A DNA stretch of 20,704 bases from an uncultured Roseateles sp. (lineage in GTDB: Bacteria; Pseudomonadota; Gammaproteobacteria; Burkholderiales; Burkholderiaceae), in contig CAMLKW010000057.1 in assembly GCA_946480605.1 (NCBI GenBank), positions 1 to 20,704 on the forward strand, in the 5' to 3' direction. This document shows positions 1 through 6,646 of the stretch, in pieces. Positions within the stretch are counted from its first letter, which is position 1. Each line of letters opens with the position of its first letter. Under the pieces are notes generated by a model that saw only the letters and a list, made by a program, of their open reading frames with translations, did no database searches and had not been told where the DNA came from. The position numbers and the translations under genes are program-made.

Positions 1-14
1 GCTCCTTCAGACCA

Positions 15-1367
15 TCAGGCCCGCAGCTGCAGCGCGCGCGGGCTGATGACGGCCGCCGCCGCCGCCAGCGCGCAGGCCATCGCCAGCACCGGCAACACCT
101 GGCGCGTGGCGGGGTCGAACAGCAGGCCCGCGCCGCCCAGGGCGGCGCTGCTGACCAGCGCGTCGCTCAGTTGCAGCGACGATGTGTTGGCGCCCTGCCG
201 CTCCGGCGGCGACAGCTTCAGCAGCAGCACCGACAGCATCGGGAAGGACAGGCCGATGCCCAGGCCCACGCCGACCCAGCCCGCCAGCGCCAGCCAGGCC
301 GGCAGCGTCGCCACGGCGACGGGCAGCATGACCACGCCCAGCCCCGCCGAGGCCAGCGCAAAGCCGGCCGGCAGCAGCCGGCGCCGCGCCGCGTCGCGCT
401 GCACGCGCGCCTGGATGGCACTGCCGATGCTCCAGGTCACCGCGCCGGCGCTGAGCGCGATGCCAGCCTGCGCCAGGCTCCAGCCGAAATGCTGGGTCAG
501 CAGCAGCGGCAGGAAGGCCTCGGCGCTGGCGAACGCGGCGGCGATGAAGCCGCGCAGCAGCACCACGGTGGGCAGGCCGCGCGCGGCCGTCAGCGTGCCG
601 GCCGGCAGCAACTGCCGCGCAGCGACGAGGGCTGCCACCGCGCCCGCCGCGAACAGCAGGCCAGCGCCGGCGCCGTCGCGCTGGCTGGCGCCGTGCAGCA
701 CCAGCGCGCCCGCACTGGCCAGCACGGCCCACCGCAGCGCGCCCCAGCGCAAGGTGTCGCCCGAGCCGCCACCCACGCGCCTGAGCGCCGGCAGCATGGC
801 CGCCGCCGCCACCGGCACGGCCGCCGCCACGGCCAGGAAGACCGAGCGCCAGCCCAGCCAGTGCACCAGCCCCGACGCGACCGCCGGCCCCAGCAGGCCC
901 GGCAGCACCCAGGCCGCGGCGAACATCGCGAACATCTTGGGATGCAGCGGCGCCGGCACGACCTGGCCCACGCCCACGTACAGCGCCACGCCCAGCACGC
1001 CGGTGCCCAGGCCCTGCAGCGCGCGGCCCAGCACCAGCGCCGGCATGGCGGTGGCAAACCCCGCCAGCAGCAGGCCGGCCAGGAAGGCCGCCAGACCCAG
1101 CAGCGAAGCGCGGTAGGGCCCGCGCTTGTCGCACAGCTGGCCGGCCACCGTCATGCCGATGACCGAGGTGGCCAGCGTCGCGCCGAAGGCCAGCGCGTAC
1201 AGCGGCAGGCCGTCCAGCGCCTCGGCGACGGCGGGCATGGCGGTGGCGACGGCGATGGCCTCGAAGGCCAGCATGGAGATCAGCGCGACGGCGCCCAGGC
1301 AGGCGGCGCGGCGGCCGGGAGCGAACAGCTGGGTGTCGGGGGCGGCAAGGGGTTCGGACATGTTCAT
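15..1367 (-). CDS. MFS transporter (drug/metabolite efflux type)
   Basis: A 450-residue, very hydrophobic protein with the alternation of membrane segments expected of a 12-14 helix major facilitator. The loop after the second helix carries a motif-A-like sequence (GQLCDKRGPYR, about residues 76-86), and a long central stretch of low hydrophobicity (around residues 190-210) separates the two helical bundles. The family moves small solutes across the inner membrane by proton-coupled rotation of the two halves; the substrate cannot be read from sequence. I chose the ATG at 1367 (MNMSEP); a second ATG two codons later is equally possible. No Shine-Dalgarno lies ahead of either, and a promoter-like element ends only about 8 bases upstream, so the message may be leaderless. 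The gene is divergent from the PTPS/QueE pair across 59 bases. Family sure, substrate unknown. Confidence 0.9.
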   Translation of the reverse strand: MNMSEPLAAPDTQLFAPGRRAACLGAVALISMLAFEAIAVATAMPAVAEALDGLPLYALAFGATLATSVIGMTVAGQLCDKRGPYRASLLGLAAFLAGLLLAGFATAMPALVLGRALQGLGTGVLGVALYVGVGQVVPAPLHPKMFAMFAAAWVLPGLLGPAVASGLVHWLGWRSVFLAVAAAVPVAAAAMLPALRRVGGGSGDTLRWGALRWAVLASAGALVLHGASQRDGAGAGLLFAAGAVAALVAARQLLPAGTLTAARGLPTVVLLRGFIAAAFASAEAFLPLLLTQHFGWSLAQAGIALSAGAVTWSIGSAIQARVQRDAARRRLLPAGFALASAGLGVVMLPVAVATLPAWLALAGWVGVGLGIGLSFPMLSVLLLKLSPPERQGANTSSLQLSDALVSSAALGGAGLLFDPATRQVLPVLAMACALAAAAAVISPRALQLRA

Positions 1368-1375
1368 GGTGAAGC

Positions 1376-1406
1376 AGCCTAAAAGTTCAAGCCGGCTTCA
1401 AGTCAA
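1376..1406 (-). promoter_or_regulatory. Candidate MerR-type promoter for the MFS gene
   Basis: On the minus strand a -35-like TTGACT (1406-1401) and a -10-like TAGGCT (1381-1376) are separated by 19 bases. The spacer is centred on the perfect palindrome AAGCCGGCTT, flanked by partly symmetric arms (8 of 11 positions pair across the dyad). An over-long 19-base spacer holding a dyad is the hallmark of MerR-family activated promoters. The -10 hexamer is followed almost at once by the ATG at 1367, which fits a leaderless transcript. No MerR gene lies in the window, so the regulator is unassigned. Confidence 0.4.
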
Positions 1407-1426
1407 GCCCGGGGGACAATCCGGGC

Positions 1427-2521
1427 ATGTCAGTTTCGGTCCTTCACTGCGCGTCCGCCGGCTTCGAGTCGGCCTGCCGCATTCCAGCCCTGCCGGCCTC
1501 CCACCGCAGCCATGGGCTGCATGGCCACAGCTATTTCGCCACCGTGCGCACGGCGCTGCCGTCCGGCTGGGCGGCTTTCCCGGGTGGCGAGGTGGAGGCG
1601 CTGCGCACGCGCATGACCGACACCGTCGCGCCGCTGGACCATGCGCTGCTGAACGACCACCTGGCCGAGCCCACCGACGAGAACCTGGCGCGCTGGGTGC
1701 GCTCGCGGCTGGCCGTGCCGGGCATCGTGCAGGTGGGTGTGCAGAGCACGCAGCACAGTGGCGTGGACCTGGACGGTGCGGGCCATGCGCACGTGTGGCG
1801 TCGCTACCGCTTCCAGGCCGCGCACCAGTTGCCCAACGTGCCGGCCGGCCACCAGTGCGGCCGCATGCACGGCCACGGCTTCGAGGTCATCCTGCATGCC
1901 AATGCGGACCTCGGCGAGCGCGACCTGGCCATCGACTACGACCATCTGGACGAGGTCTGGGCACCGCTGCACTTCGCGCTGAACTACCGCTGCCTGAACG
2001 ACATCGAAGGCCTCGCCAACCCGACCAGCGAGAACATCTCGGCCTGGCTGTGGCAGCGGCTCAAGCCCGCGCTGCCGGAGCTGAGCTGGGTCACCGTCTA
2101 CGAGACCGGCTCCAGCGGCGCCAACTTCAACGGCCAGAGCTACCGCATCTGGAAGGAGATGACGCTGGACAGCGCCGTTCGCATGCGCCACGCACCGGAG
2201 GGCCATCCGCTGGCGGGCACCCACGGCCACACCTTCACGCTGCGCCTGCACCTGGCAGCGCCGCTGGACCAGGTGATGGGCTGGACGGTGGACTTCGGCG
2301 ACGTGAAGGCGCTGTTCAACCCGCTGTTCAAGCGGCTGGACCATCACCCGCTGTTCGAGATCGCCAACTTGCCCGATGGCGACGCGGCGTCCATCGCGGC
2401 CTGGGTGCTGCGCGAGGGCGGCGCCGTGCTGCCGCAGATCGACCGCGTGGACTTGTACGAGACGCGTGGATCCGGCGCCATCGTCAGCCGGGCTGACTCG
2501 CAGGAGCTGATTCCGGTATGA
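1427..2521 (+). CDS. Three-module 6-pyruvoyl/6-carboxy-tetrahydropterin synthase (QueD-like) fusion
   Basis: The 364 residues are three consecutive PTPS/QueD-like modules of about 120 residues, against one module of about 120 in ordinary QueD. Module 2 (about 126-245) is closest to QueD: zinc ligands H133, H148, H150, catalytic Cys144 four residues before the HGH, and pterin-anchoring Glu226; but the usual Asp-His pair is replaced by Asn186-Tyr187. Module 1 has HGH (32-34) and LDH (D71-H72) but Ser28 at the Cys position, Cys17 at the first zinc-His position and Gln106 at the Glu position. Module 3 has HGH (266-268), LDHH (D305-H306) and Glu345 but Leu262 at the Cys position. QueD converts dihydroneopterin triphosphate to 6-carboxy-tetrahydropterin in queuosine/7-deazapurine synthesis. 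The stop codon overlaps the queE start (ATGA), so the two are translationally coupled. Domain call is firm; activity is inferred. Confidence 0.88.
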   Translation: MSVSVLHCASAGFESACRIPALPASHRSHGLHGHSYFATVRTALPSGWAAFPGGEVEALRTRMTDTVAPLDHALLNDHLAEPTDENLARWVRSRLAVPGIVQVGVQSTQHSGVDLDGAGHAHVWRRYRFQAAHQLPNVPAGHQCGRMHGHGFEVILHANADLGERDLAIDYDHLDEVWAPLHFALNYRCLNDIEGLANPTSENISAWLWQRLKPALPELSWVTVYETGSSGANFNGQSYRIWKEMTLDSAVRMRHAPEGHPLAGTHGHTFTLRLHLAAPLDQVMGWTVDFGDVKALFNPLFKRLDHHPLFEIANLPDGDAASIAAWVLREGGAVLPQIDRVDLYETRGSGAIVSRADSQELIPV

Positions 2522-3147
2522 CGTATTCAGTCAAAGAGCTGTTCTACACGCTGCAGGGCGAGGGCGCCCAGGCCGGCCGCGCGGCGGTGTTCTGCCGCTT
2601 TGCCGGATGCAACCTGTGGACGGGGCGCGAACAGGATCGTGCAACGGCGGTCTGCAGCTTCTGCGACACGGATTTCGTCGGCACCGACGGCGAGGGTGGC
2701 GGCAAGTTCGCAACGGCCGATGCGCTGGCGGATGCGATTGCCAAGGCCTGGCCGGGCGGCGGCCGTCCCTACGTGGTCTGCACCGGCGGCGAGCCGCTGC
2801 TGCAGCTGGACACGCCGCTGATCGACGCGCTGCACGCGCGCGGCTTCGAGGTCGCCGTGGAGACCAACGGCACGCAGCCGGCGCCGCCGGGGCTGGACTG
2901 GATCTGCGTCAGCCCCAAGGCCGATGCGCCGCTGCTGCTGACGTCAGGGCATGAGCTGAAGCTGGTCTACCCGCAGCCGCTGGCGATGCCGGAACGCTTC
3001 GCCGGGCTGGACTTCCAGAACTTCTTCCTGCAGCCGATGGACTCGGTGCTGCAGCGCGAGCACACCAAGGCGGCGGTGGCCTACTGCATGCAGCACCCGC
3101 AGTGGCGGCTGTCGGTGCAGATGCACAAGGTGGTGGGGATTGCTTAG
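2518..3147 (+). CDS. queE: 7-carboxy-7-deazaguanine synthase QueE (radical SAM)
   Basis: A 209-residue protein that would convert 6-carboxy-tetrahydropterin to 7-carboxy-7-deazaguanine, the step after QueD in queuosine precursor synthesis. The N-terminal substrate-capping motif is visible (YTLQGEGAQAGRAAVFCRF, from residue 10). The [4Fe-4S] cluster cysteines are C31, C46 and C49, giving C-x14-C-x2-C rather than the canonical C-x3-C-x2-C; this expanded cluster loop is a known variant of proteobacterial QueE, including Burkholderia. A SAM-binding CTGGEPLLQLD motif lies near residues 88-98, and VETNGT and SPKA motifs follow. The ATG at 2518 overlaps the stop of the upstream PTPS fusion by four bases. 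QueC and QueF are not in the window. High confidence. Confidence 0.95.
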   Translation: MTYSVKELFYTLQGEGAQAGRAAVFCRFAGCNLWTGREQDRATAVCSFCDTDFVGTDGEGGGKFATADALADAIAKAWPGGGRPYVVCTGGEPLLQLDTPLIDALHARGFEVAVETNGTQPAPPGLDWICVSPKADAPLLLTSGHELKLVYPQPLAMPERFAGLDFQNFFLQPMDSVLQREHTKAAVAYCMQHPQWRLSVQMHKVVGIA

Positions 3148-3196
3148 CGTTCAGTACCTGCTCCTCGCTGACCTCGGGCCCAGCTTGAACAACGAC

Positions 3197-3220
3197 AAAG
3201 GGCTGGTCGCCCAGCCCTTT
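3197..3220. terminator. Bidirectional hairpin terminator between convergent genes
   Basis: A perfect 10-bp stem (AAAGGGCTGG / CCAGCCCTTT) with a TCGC loop lies between the queE stop (3147) and the stop of the minus-strand PEP-CTERM gene (3253). The A/T-rich ends of the stem supply a short U stretch in both directions. Its position between converging genes supports a shared terminator. Confidence 0.8.
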
Positions 3221-3252
3221 GCAAACCGAGAACCGGCCGACGCCGGTACCGT

Positions 3253-3837
3253 TCAACGCAACCGGCGACGGCGCGCGACGAAGGCCACCAGACCCATGCC
3301 GCCCAGCATCAGCGCGAGTGCGCTCGGCTCCGGCACGGGGGCGGCGCTGCCGCTGAAGCTCACTTCGCCCACCGAATACAGGCCGTCGCCAAACACGGCC
3401 TGCACACGGACGTATTGGTAGGCCTTCGCGGTCTCGGCAAAGCTGACGCTCATCGTGACCTGGCCGCTGTTCACGACCTGCTGGTCGGTGTAGCCAAACA
3501 CCGAGAACAGCTGCTCGCCGAAGTTCACGCCGTCGGTGGACACATAGAAGCGGTAGAGGTCGTTCCAGTCCAGCGTGACCGTTGCCGAGGACAGGCGGTA
3601 GGCCTTGTCCAGCTTGAACGTGATGGCATCCGCCGGGTTCACCGCGACGCCGTTCCACCACGCGGAGTTCGTCTGCCAGTCGGTGAAGTTCGCGGGCGTG
3701 ACGCCATCGGCCGCCGCAGCCGGGTTGTTCACGTTGGCGGTACTGCTGTCCACCGTGACACCCGCGGTCACGGCCTGGGCGAGGGCGGCCACGCTGAGCA
3801 GGCCGACGGCAATGCTGGACTTCAGCAGAGTGGACAT
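3253..3837 (-). CDS. PEP-CTERM sorting-domain protein with discoidin-like body
   Basis: A 194-residue exported protein. An N-terminal signal peptide (hydrophobic residues about 5-22, ending near AQA) is followed by a secreted body, then a C-terminal PEP-CTERM signal: VPEPSALALMLGG at about 168-180, a hydrophobic helix and an RRRR cluster at 189-192. This tripartite tail is recognised by exosortase, which cleaves and anchors proteins in exopolysaccharide-producing Gram-negative bacteria. The body has features of a discoidin/F5-8 type C-like beta-sandwich (TLDWNDLYRFYVSTDGVNF near 88-106 and the later AYQYVRVQAV), suggesting carbohydrate or surface binding. I chose the ATG at 3837, which has AGGAA 8 bases upstream and begins the signal peptide; the frame stays open further upstream but without sensible sequence. 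Exosortase is not in the window. Confidence 0.88.
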   Translation of the reverse strand: MSTLLKSSIAVGLLSVAALAQAVTAGVTVDSSTANVNNPAAAADGVTPANFTDWQTNSAWWNGVAVNPADAITFKLDKAYRLSSATVTLDWNDLYRFYVSTDGVNFGEQLFSVFGYTDQQVVNSGQVTMSVSFAETAKAYQYVRVQAVFGDGLYSVGEVSFSGSAAPVPEPSALALMLGGMGLVAFVARRRRLR

Positions 3838-3923
3838 GGTGCGATTCCTGATTTCGTTGATTTCGAGGCCGGCATCATCGGGGCGCTTGGACAGCGCAAC
3901 CACCCCTGGCCGCGGGATCATCC

Positions 3924-4322
3924 CTAGTTTGTCGGAAGCGGTGGGGACCGCCGCCGCTGACGGTACTGGACGGCCCAGACCAGTGCCAGGAAGCCGGCGC
4001 AGGCCAGCAGCGCGGTGCCGAGTTCCACCGCACGCGGCGGGATGATGAGCACGAAGCCCTGACCTTTGATCAGTGACGAGAAGCTGGACACGCAGAAGGG
4101 CATCGCGAACAGCCGGAAGGTCTGCCAGCGGTCCGGCGGCCGGGCCGGAGCCTGGGCGACGCTGAGCATCAGCGCGATGCCGATGACGAGGCTGATGCCG
4201 GCCGAGTTCAGCCAGATCTGCGGCGAGGGGTCGAAGTGGAAGCCCACCGCCACGCCCCACCAGATCAGGTAGCACCACAGCACCATCTTGCCTTTGGGCA
4301 GGCCTGCCAGATATCGAACCAT
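3924..4322 (-). CDS. Small multi-pass membrane protein of unknown function
   Basis: I do not recognise this 132-residue protein. It has about four hydrophobic segments (KMVLWCYLIWWGVAVGFHF near 12-30, IWLNSAGISLVIGIALMLSV near 35-55, a weaker one around RLFAMPFCVSSFSSLI, and ELGTALLACAGFLALVWAV near the end), a short basic N-terminus (MVRYLAGLPKGK) and a basic tail (YRQRRR). Positive charges at both ends suggest both termini are cytoplasmic. The ATG at 4322 is preferred because GAGG lies 6 bases upstream; two earlier in-frame ATGs (to 4355) lack a ribosome site. It lies upstream of the PEP-CTERM gene on the same strand with an 86-base gap, and downstream of a strong terminator, so it is probably its own unit. 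Expression is likely, function unknown. Confidence 0.65.
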   Translation of the reverse strand: MVRYLAGLPKGKMVLWCYLIWWGVAVGFHFDPSPQIWLNSAGISLVIGIALMLSVAQAPARPPDRWQTFRLFAMPFCVSSFSSLIKGQGFVLIIPPRAVELGTALLACAGFLALVWAVQYRQRRRSPPLPTN

Positions 4323-4383
4323 GGATCGCCTCGCCATGCCGGGATGCCGAAACACAGCAGGTTGCGTGCCAGAGAACGAAAAA

Positions 4384-4401
4384 GGGAGCCCGGAGGCTCC
4401 C
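4384..4401 (-). terminator. Rho-independent terminator of the SGNH hydrolase-OmpW unit
   Basis: A perfect 7-bp stem (GGGAGCC / GGCTCCC) with a 4-base loop. On the minus strand the stem is followed by a run of five T. It lies 30 bases past the stop of the OmpW-type gene, exactly where its transcript should end. Confidence 0.88.
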
Positions 4402-4431
4402 TTGCGAACGCTGCAGCGCCTGGCCGCGGAT

Positions 4432-5100
4432 TCAGAACCGGTAGCCGATGCTGAACTTCACGCACACCGGGTCCAGCGTGGTCTCGATGGTCTGGCCGGT
4501 GGACAGGCTGCCGGTGGTCTTCAGGAAGGTCTTGGTGAGCGACAGGCTGGTGGACCATTCCCGCGTCAGGTTGTAGGCGGCACCCACTTCCAGCGTGGGG
4601 CCCAGCCGGCTCTTCATGGACAGCGTGGTGGGGTTGCTGGGCGTGCCGCCGGTGATGCCGGACAGCACCGCCGTGGCCTTGGGCTTGAAGAAGTAGCCAT
4701 AGGTCAGGCCGGCGCCCACGAAGGGACGCAGGCTGCTGTTGGCGTCGCCGAAGCGGTACTGCGCCAGCAAGGTCATGGGCAGGGCCTTGACGCTGCCCAG
4801 CTTGCCGACGCCCTCGATCGCGCCGGCACCGATGACGTCATGCTTGAACGGCCCGCCAATGGGCAGGTCGATGCTGATGTTGTCGGTCCAGTAGTAGGTG
4901 ATGCCGCCGACGAAGGCGCTGGCCTTCTTCACGTCGACCTTGGTGCCGGGCAGGCTGGGCGCAGTCAGGTCGCCGCTGTCGACCTGGGGCTGGATCTGCA
5001 CGCCGCCACCGTAGACGACGAAGCTGCCGGCCGACTGCGCGAGAGCGCTGCCGGCCGTGAACAGAGCGGACATGGCACCGAGGAGGATCTTGGTTTTCAT
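4432..5100 (-). CDS. OmpW family outer-membrane protein
   Basis: A 222-residue protein with a cleavable signal peptide (MKTKILLGAMSALFTAGSALA, cleavage expected after residue 21) and amphipathic beta-strand character throughout, ending in the C-terminal phenylalanine (GYRF) used by the BAM machinery. The pattern of an early conserved strand, LPMTLLAQYRF near 107-117, RPFVGAGLTYGYFF near 125-138 and a closing KFSIGYRF matches OmpW/AlkL-type eight-stranded barrels, which let small hydrophobic compounds cross the outer membrane through a lateral opening. The ATG at 5100 has GGAGA about 7 bases upstream. It follows the SGNH hydrolase gene by 27 bases with no terminator between them, so the two are probably co-transcribed and end at the hairpin at 4384-4401. 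The substrate is not known. Confidence 0.88.
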   Translation of the reverse strand: MKTKILLGAMSALFTAGSALAQSAGSFVVYGGGVQIQPQVDSGDLTAPSLPGTKVDVKKASAFVGGITYYWTDNISIDLPIGGPFKHDVIGAGAIEGVGKLGSVKALPMTLLAQYRFGDANSSLRPFVGAGLTYGYFFKPKATAVLSGITGGTPSNPTTLSMKSRLGPTLEVGAAYNLTREWSTSLSLTKTFLKTTGSLSTGQTIETTLDPVCVKFSIGYRF

Positions 5101-5127
5101 GGTGTGTCTCCGAGTGGGTACCGCGGT

Positions 5128-6285
5128 TTAGAGCCAGCCCTTGGTGGCCAGGGACTTGGCGATGAGCTGCTGGGTCAGTTGGTGGCCGTACAGCGTGGGG
5201 TGGAAGCTGTCGGCGAACGCATAGCTCTTCCACCAGTCGGCGCTGGGCTTGCCGGTCGTCGCCGACAGGGCGGCTTCCGTGCAGGTCGGGAAGCTGTAGG
5301 TCGGCAGACCGTCGCTGCCCACGCCGGTGATGGGGCAGACCGGCGTCGTCACATTGGTCAGGCTGAACTGGGCCGGCATCGCGACCTGGTCCTGGAAGCC
5401 CTTGTAGAAGTCGATGACGATGACGTTGTCGTTGCCAGCCAGCTTGGCCGCGAGCTGGGTGTTGAAGGCGGAGATCCAGCCCTGGAACAGCGCCTGCGAC
5501 TGCGCACGGGCGGCGGCGCCGGTGGCACCACCGCCGCTGGCGGCTGCGATGCTGTCCAGCACCATCTGGAAGCGCGGCGTGAAGGTGATGTCGGGGATGT
5601 TCATGACGACCACGTGGGTCGCGCCCTTGTCCAGCACATTGGCCTTGATGGAGGCGTAGAACTTGTCGGCCAGGGCCGTCATGTAGGTGCCGGGCAGTTG
5701 CGCCACCGTCGTCGCGCCGCCGGCCAGGGCGGTGTTGATCTGCGTGGCCGTCAGCAGCGTGCCCAGCAGGCCCCGGTAGGCGGCGGCACCGTCCTTGGGA
5801 ATGTTCAGGTAGGCGCCAACCACGTCGGCCGCATCGTTGCCACCGCCGTCGATGATGACCAGGTCGCTGGCCGTGAAGCTGCCCGTCGCCGCAAAGGTGG
5901 TCATCTGCGTGCCGATGGTCAACGGCGCCGCCGCGCCCCCGGCGCCGGTGTAGGTGATGCGGCCGCCAGCGACGGCGTAGTTGGTGCAACCCGCCTTGCT
6001 GTTGACGCCGAAGCTGGTGCCGTTCGACGTGAAGAAGTTGCACAGCGTCTGGCCGTAGTTGGCCGCGATGCGCTCGACGTAGATCAGGTTGTTGGCCGCC
6101 TGAACGGTGGCCTTGAAACCGAAGGTGCCACTGTCCTGCAGGCTGTCGCCGAAGACCTTGACCGAGGAGATGGCGACCTTGGGCGTGGTGTCGGCGCTGG
6201 AACCGCCACCGCCGCAGCCGGCCAGCAGCAGTCCGCCCAACAACGCCACCGAGGCGGCAGCGATCCGGGTGTGGGAGGGTTTCAT
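5128..6285 (-). CDS. SGNH/GDSL-family esterase, lipoprotein
   Basis: A 385-residue exported hydrolase. Residues 1-23 form a lipoprotein signal with lipobox LAGC (Cys24), then a Gly/Ser linker. The SGNH blocks are visible in order: VFGDSLQDSG with nucleophile Ser48 (block I), GGGND at 147-151 (block III, Asn150), and DSFHPTLYGH with Asp359 and His362 (block V). The long middle and the ending resemble the larger GDSL lipases/esterases that release acyl or acetyl groups from lipids, polymers or glycans. C24 lipidation would place the enzyme at the periplasmic or outer face of the envelope. AAGGAGA lies 6 bases before the ATG. The OmpW-type gene follows 27 bases later. The frame opposite is also long and open, but only because of the codon bias here. 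Confidence 0.92.
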   Translation of the reverse strand: MKPSHTRIAAASVALLGGLLLAGCGGGGSSADTTPKVAISSVKVFGDSLQDSGTFGFKATVQAANNLIYVERIAANYGQTLCNFFTSNGTSFGVNSKAGCTNYAVAGGRITYTGAGGAAAPLTIGTQMTTFAATGSFTASDLVIIDGGGNDAADVVGAYLNIPKDGAAAYRGLLGTLLTATQINTALAGGATTVAQLPGTYMTALADKFYASIKANVLDKGATHVVVMNIPDITFTPRFQMVLDSIAAASGGGATGAAARAQSQALFQGWISAFNTQLAAKLAGNDNVIVIDFYKGFQDQVAMPAQFSLTNVTTPVCPITGVGSDGLPTYSFPTCTEAALSATTGKPSADWWKSYAFADSFHPTLYGHQLTQQLIAKSLATKGWL

Positions 6286-6646
6286 CGTTGTCTCCTTGGC
6301 GACACCGGCGAAGCGGTGCTTTCACAAATACGAGGGAGGGCAACTCTAGCCGCTGGGTCAGCGGGCGCCGTTGCGTTTTGCCACGCGGAACTAGTAAAGA
6401 AGGTCTAGAGCAAGTCTGTGGATGACTCTGGAACAAGCTTGCAGATATCCACAGGCCGAGCCCGTTCTCCGAAGTTGTTCCCAAACGCGGACATCTCGGT
6501 CCCGGGTCTGGCGCACAGGCTTGTGCCGCACTCAAATGCTTGACACAACTGGACTTTCTTCGCTTGTCCACAGGGTGGGGCGCCCTCTACCACCACCACC
6601 ACTTTGAAATTTCAATACCGTATTGAATACATTGGACACTGCCACC
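6286..6646. other. Gene-free regulatory stretch between divergent units
   Basis: There is no credible coding sequence across these 361 bases. The stretch lies between the divergent starts of the SGNH hydrolase (minus) and the MazG-like gene (plus), so it must hold both promoters. It contains three sequences one mismatch from the DnaA box TTATCCACA: 6417-6425 (minus strand TCATCCACA), 6445-6453 (ATATCCACA) and 6564-6572 (TTGTCCACA). The first two form an 8-bp inverted repeat CTGTGGAT / ATCCACAG with a 23-base spacer. A 5+4+5 hairpin sits at 6513-6526 and a palindrome at 6611-6627. Local A+T is higher than in the surrounding genes near 6390-6450 and 6530-6630. No confident -35/-10 pair could be assigned. 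Confidence 0.6.
6611..6627. promoter_or_regulatory. 17-bp palindrome upstream of the MazG-like gene
   Basis: TTCAATA-CCG-TATTGAA is a perfect 7+3+7 inverted repeat, AT-rich in a GC-rich region, centred 28 bases before the ATG at 6647. The size and symmetry suit a dimeric repressor operator. The adjacent GAAATTTC (6605-6612) is a second short palindrome. No regulator is encoded next to it, so the binding protein is unknown. Confidence 0.5.

Noticed and set aside
1368..1426. PreQ1 riboswitch ahead of the PTPS/QueE genes
   Set aside because: The gap is only 59 bases and shows no H-type pseudoknot pattern; the visible symmetry is a protein-type dyad.
3838..4278. Upstream in-frame extension of the PEP-CTERM protein at 3253-3837
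   Set aside because: The signal peptide starts exactly at the ATG at 3837 with AGGAA upstream; the extension overlaps the membrane-protein gene in another frame.
4288..6408. A 706-codon plus-strand open frame opposite the SGNH hydrolase and OmpW genes
   Set aside because: Composition is Gly/Ala/Val/Asp-rich low complexity with no domain; the minus strand has two complete, motif-bearing proteins with ribosome sites and a terminator. It is an antisense shadow of GC-rich codon bias.
6505..6526. Possible sigma-54 promoter (TGGCGC ... CTTGTGC)
   Set aside because: The spacing between the GG and the TTG-C element is off by one and the key bases do not match TGGCAC-N5-TTGC.
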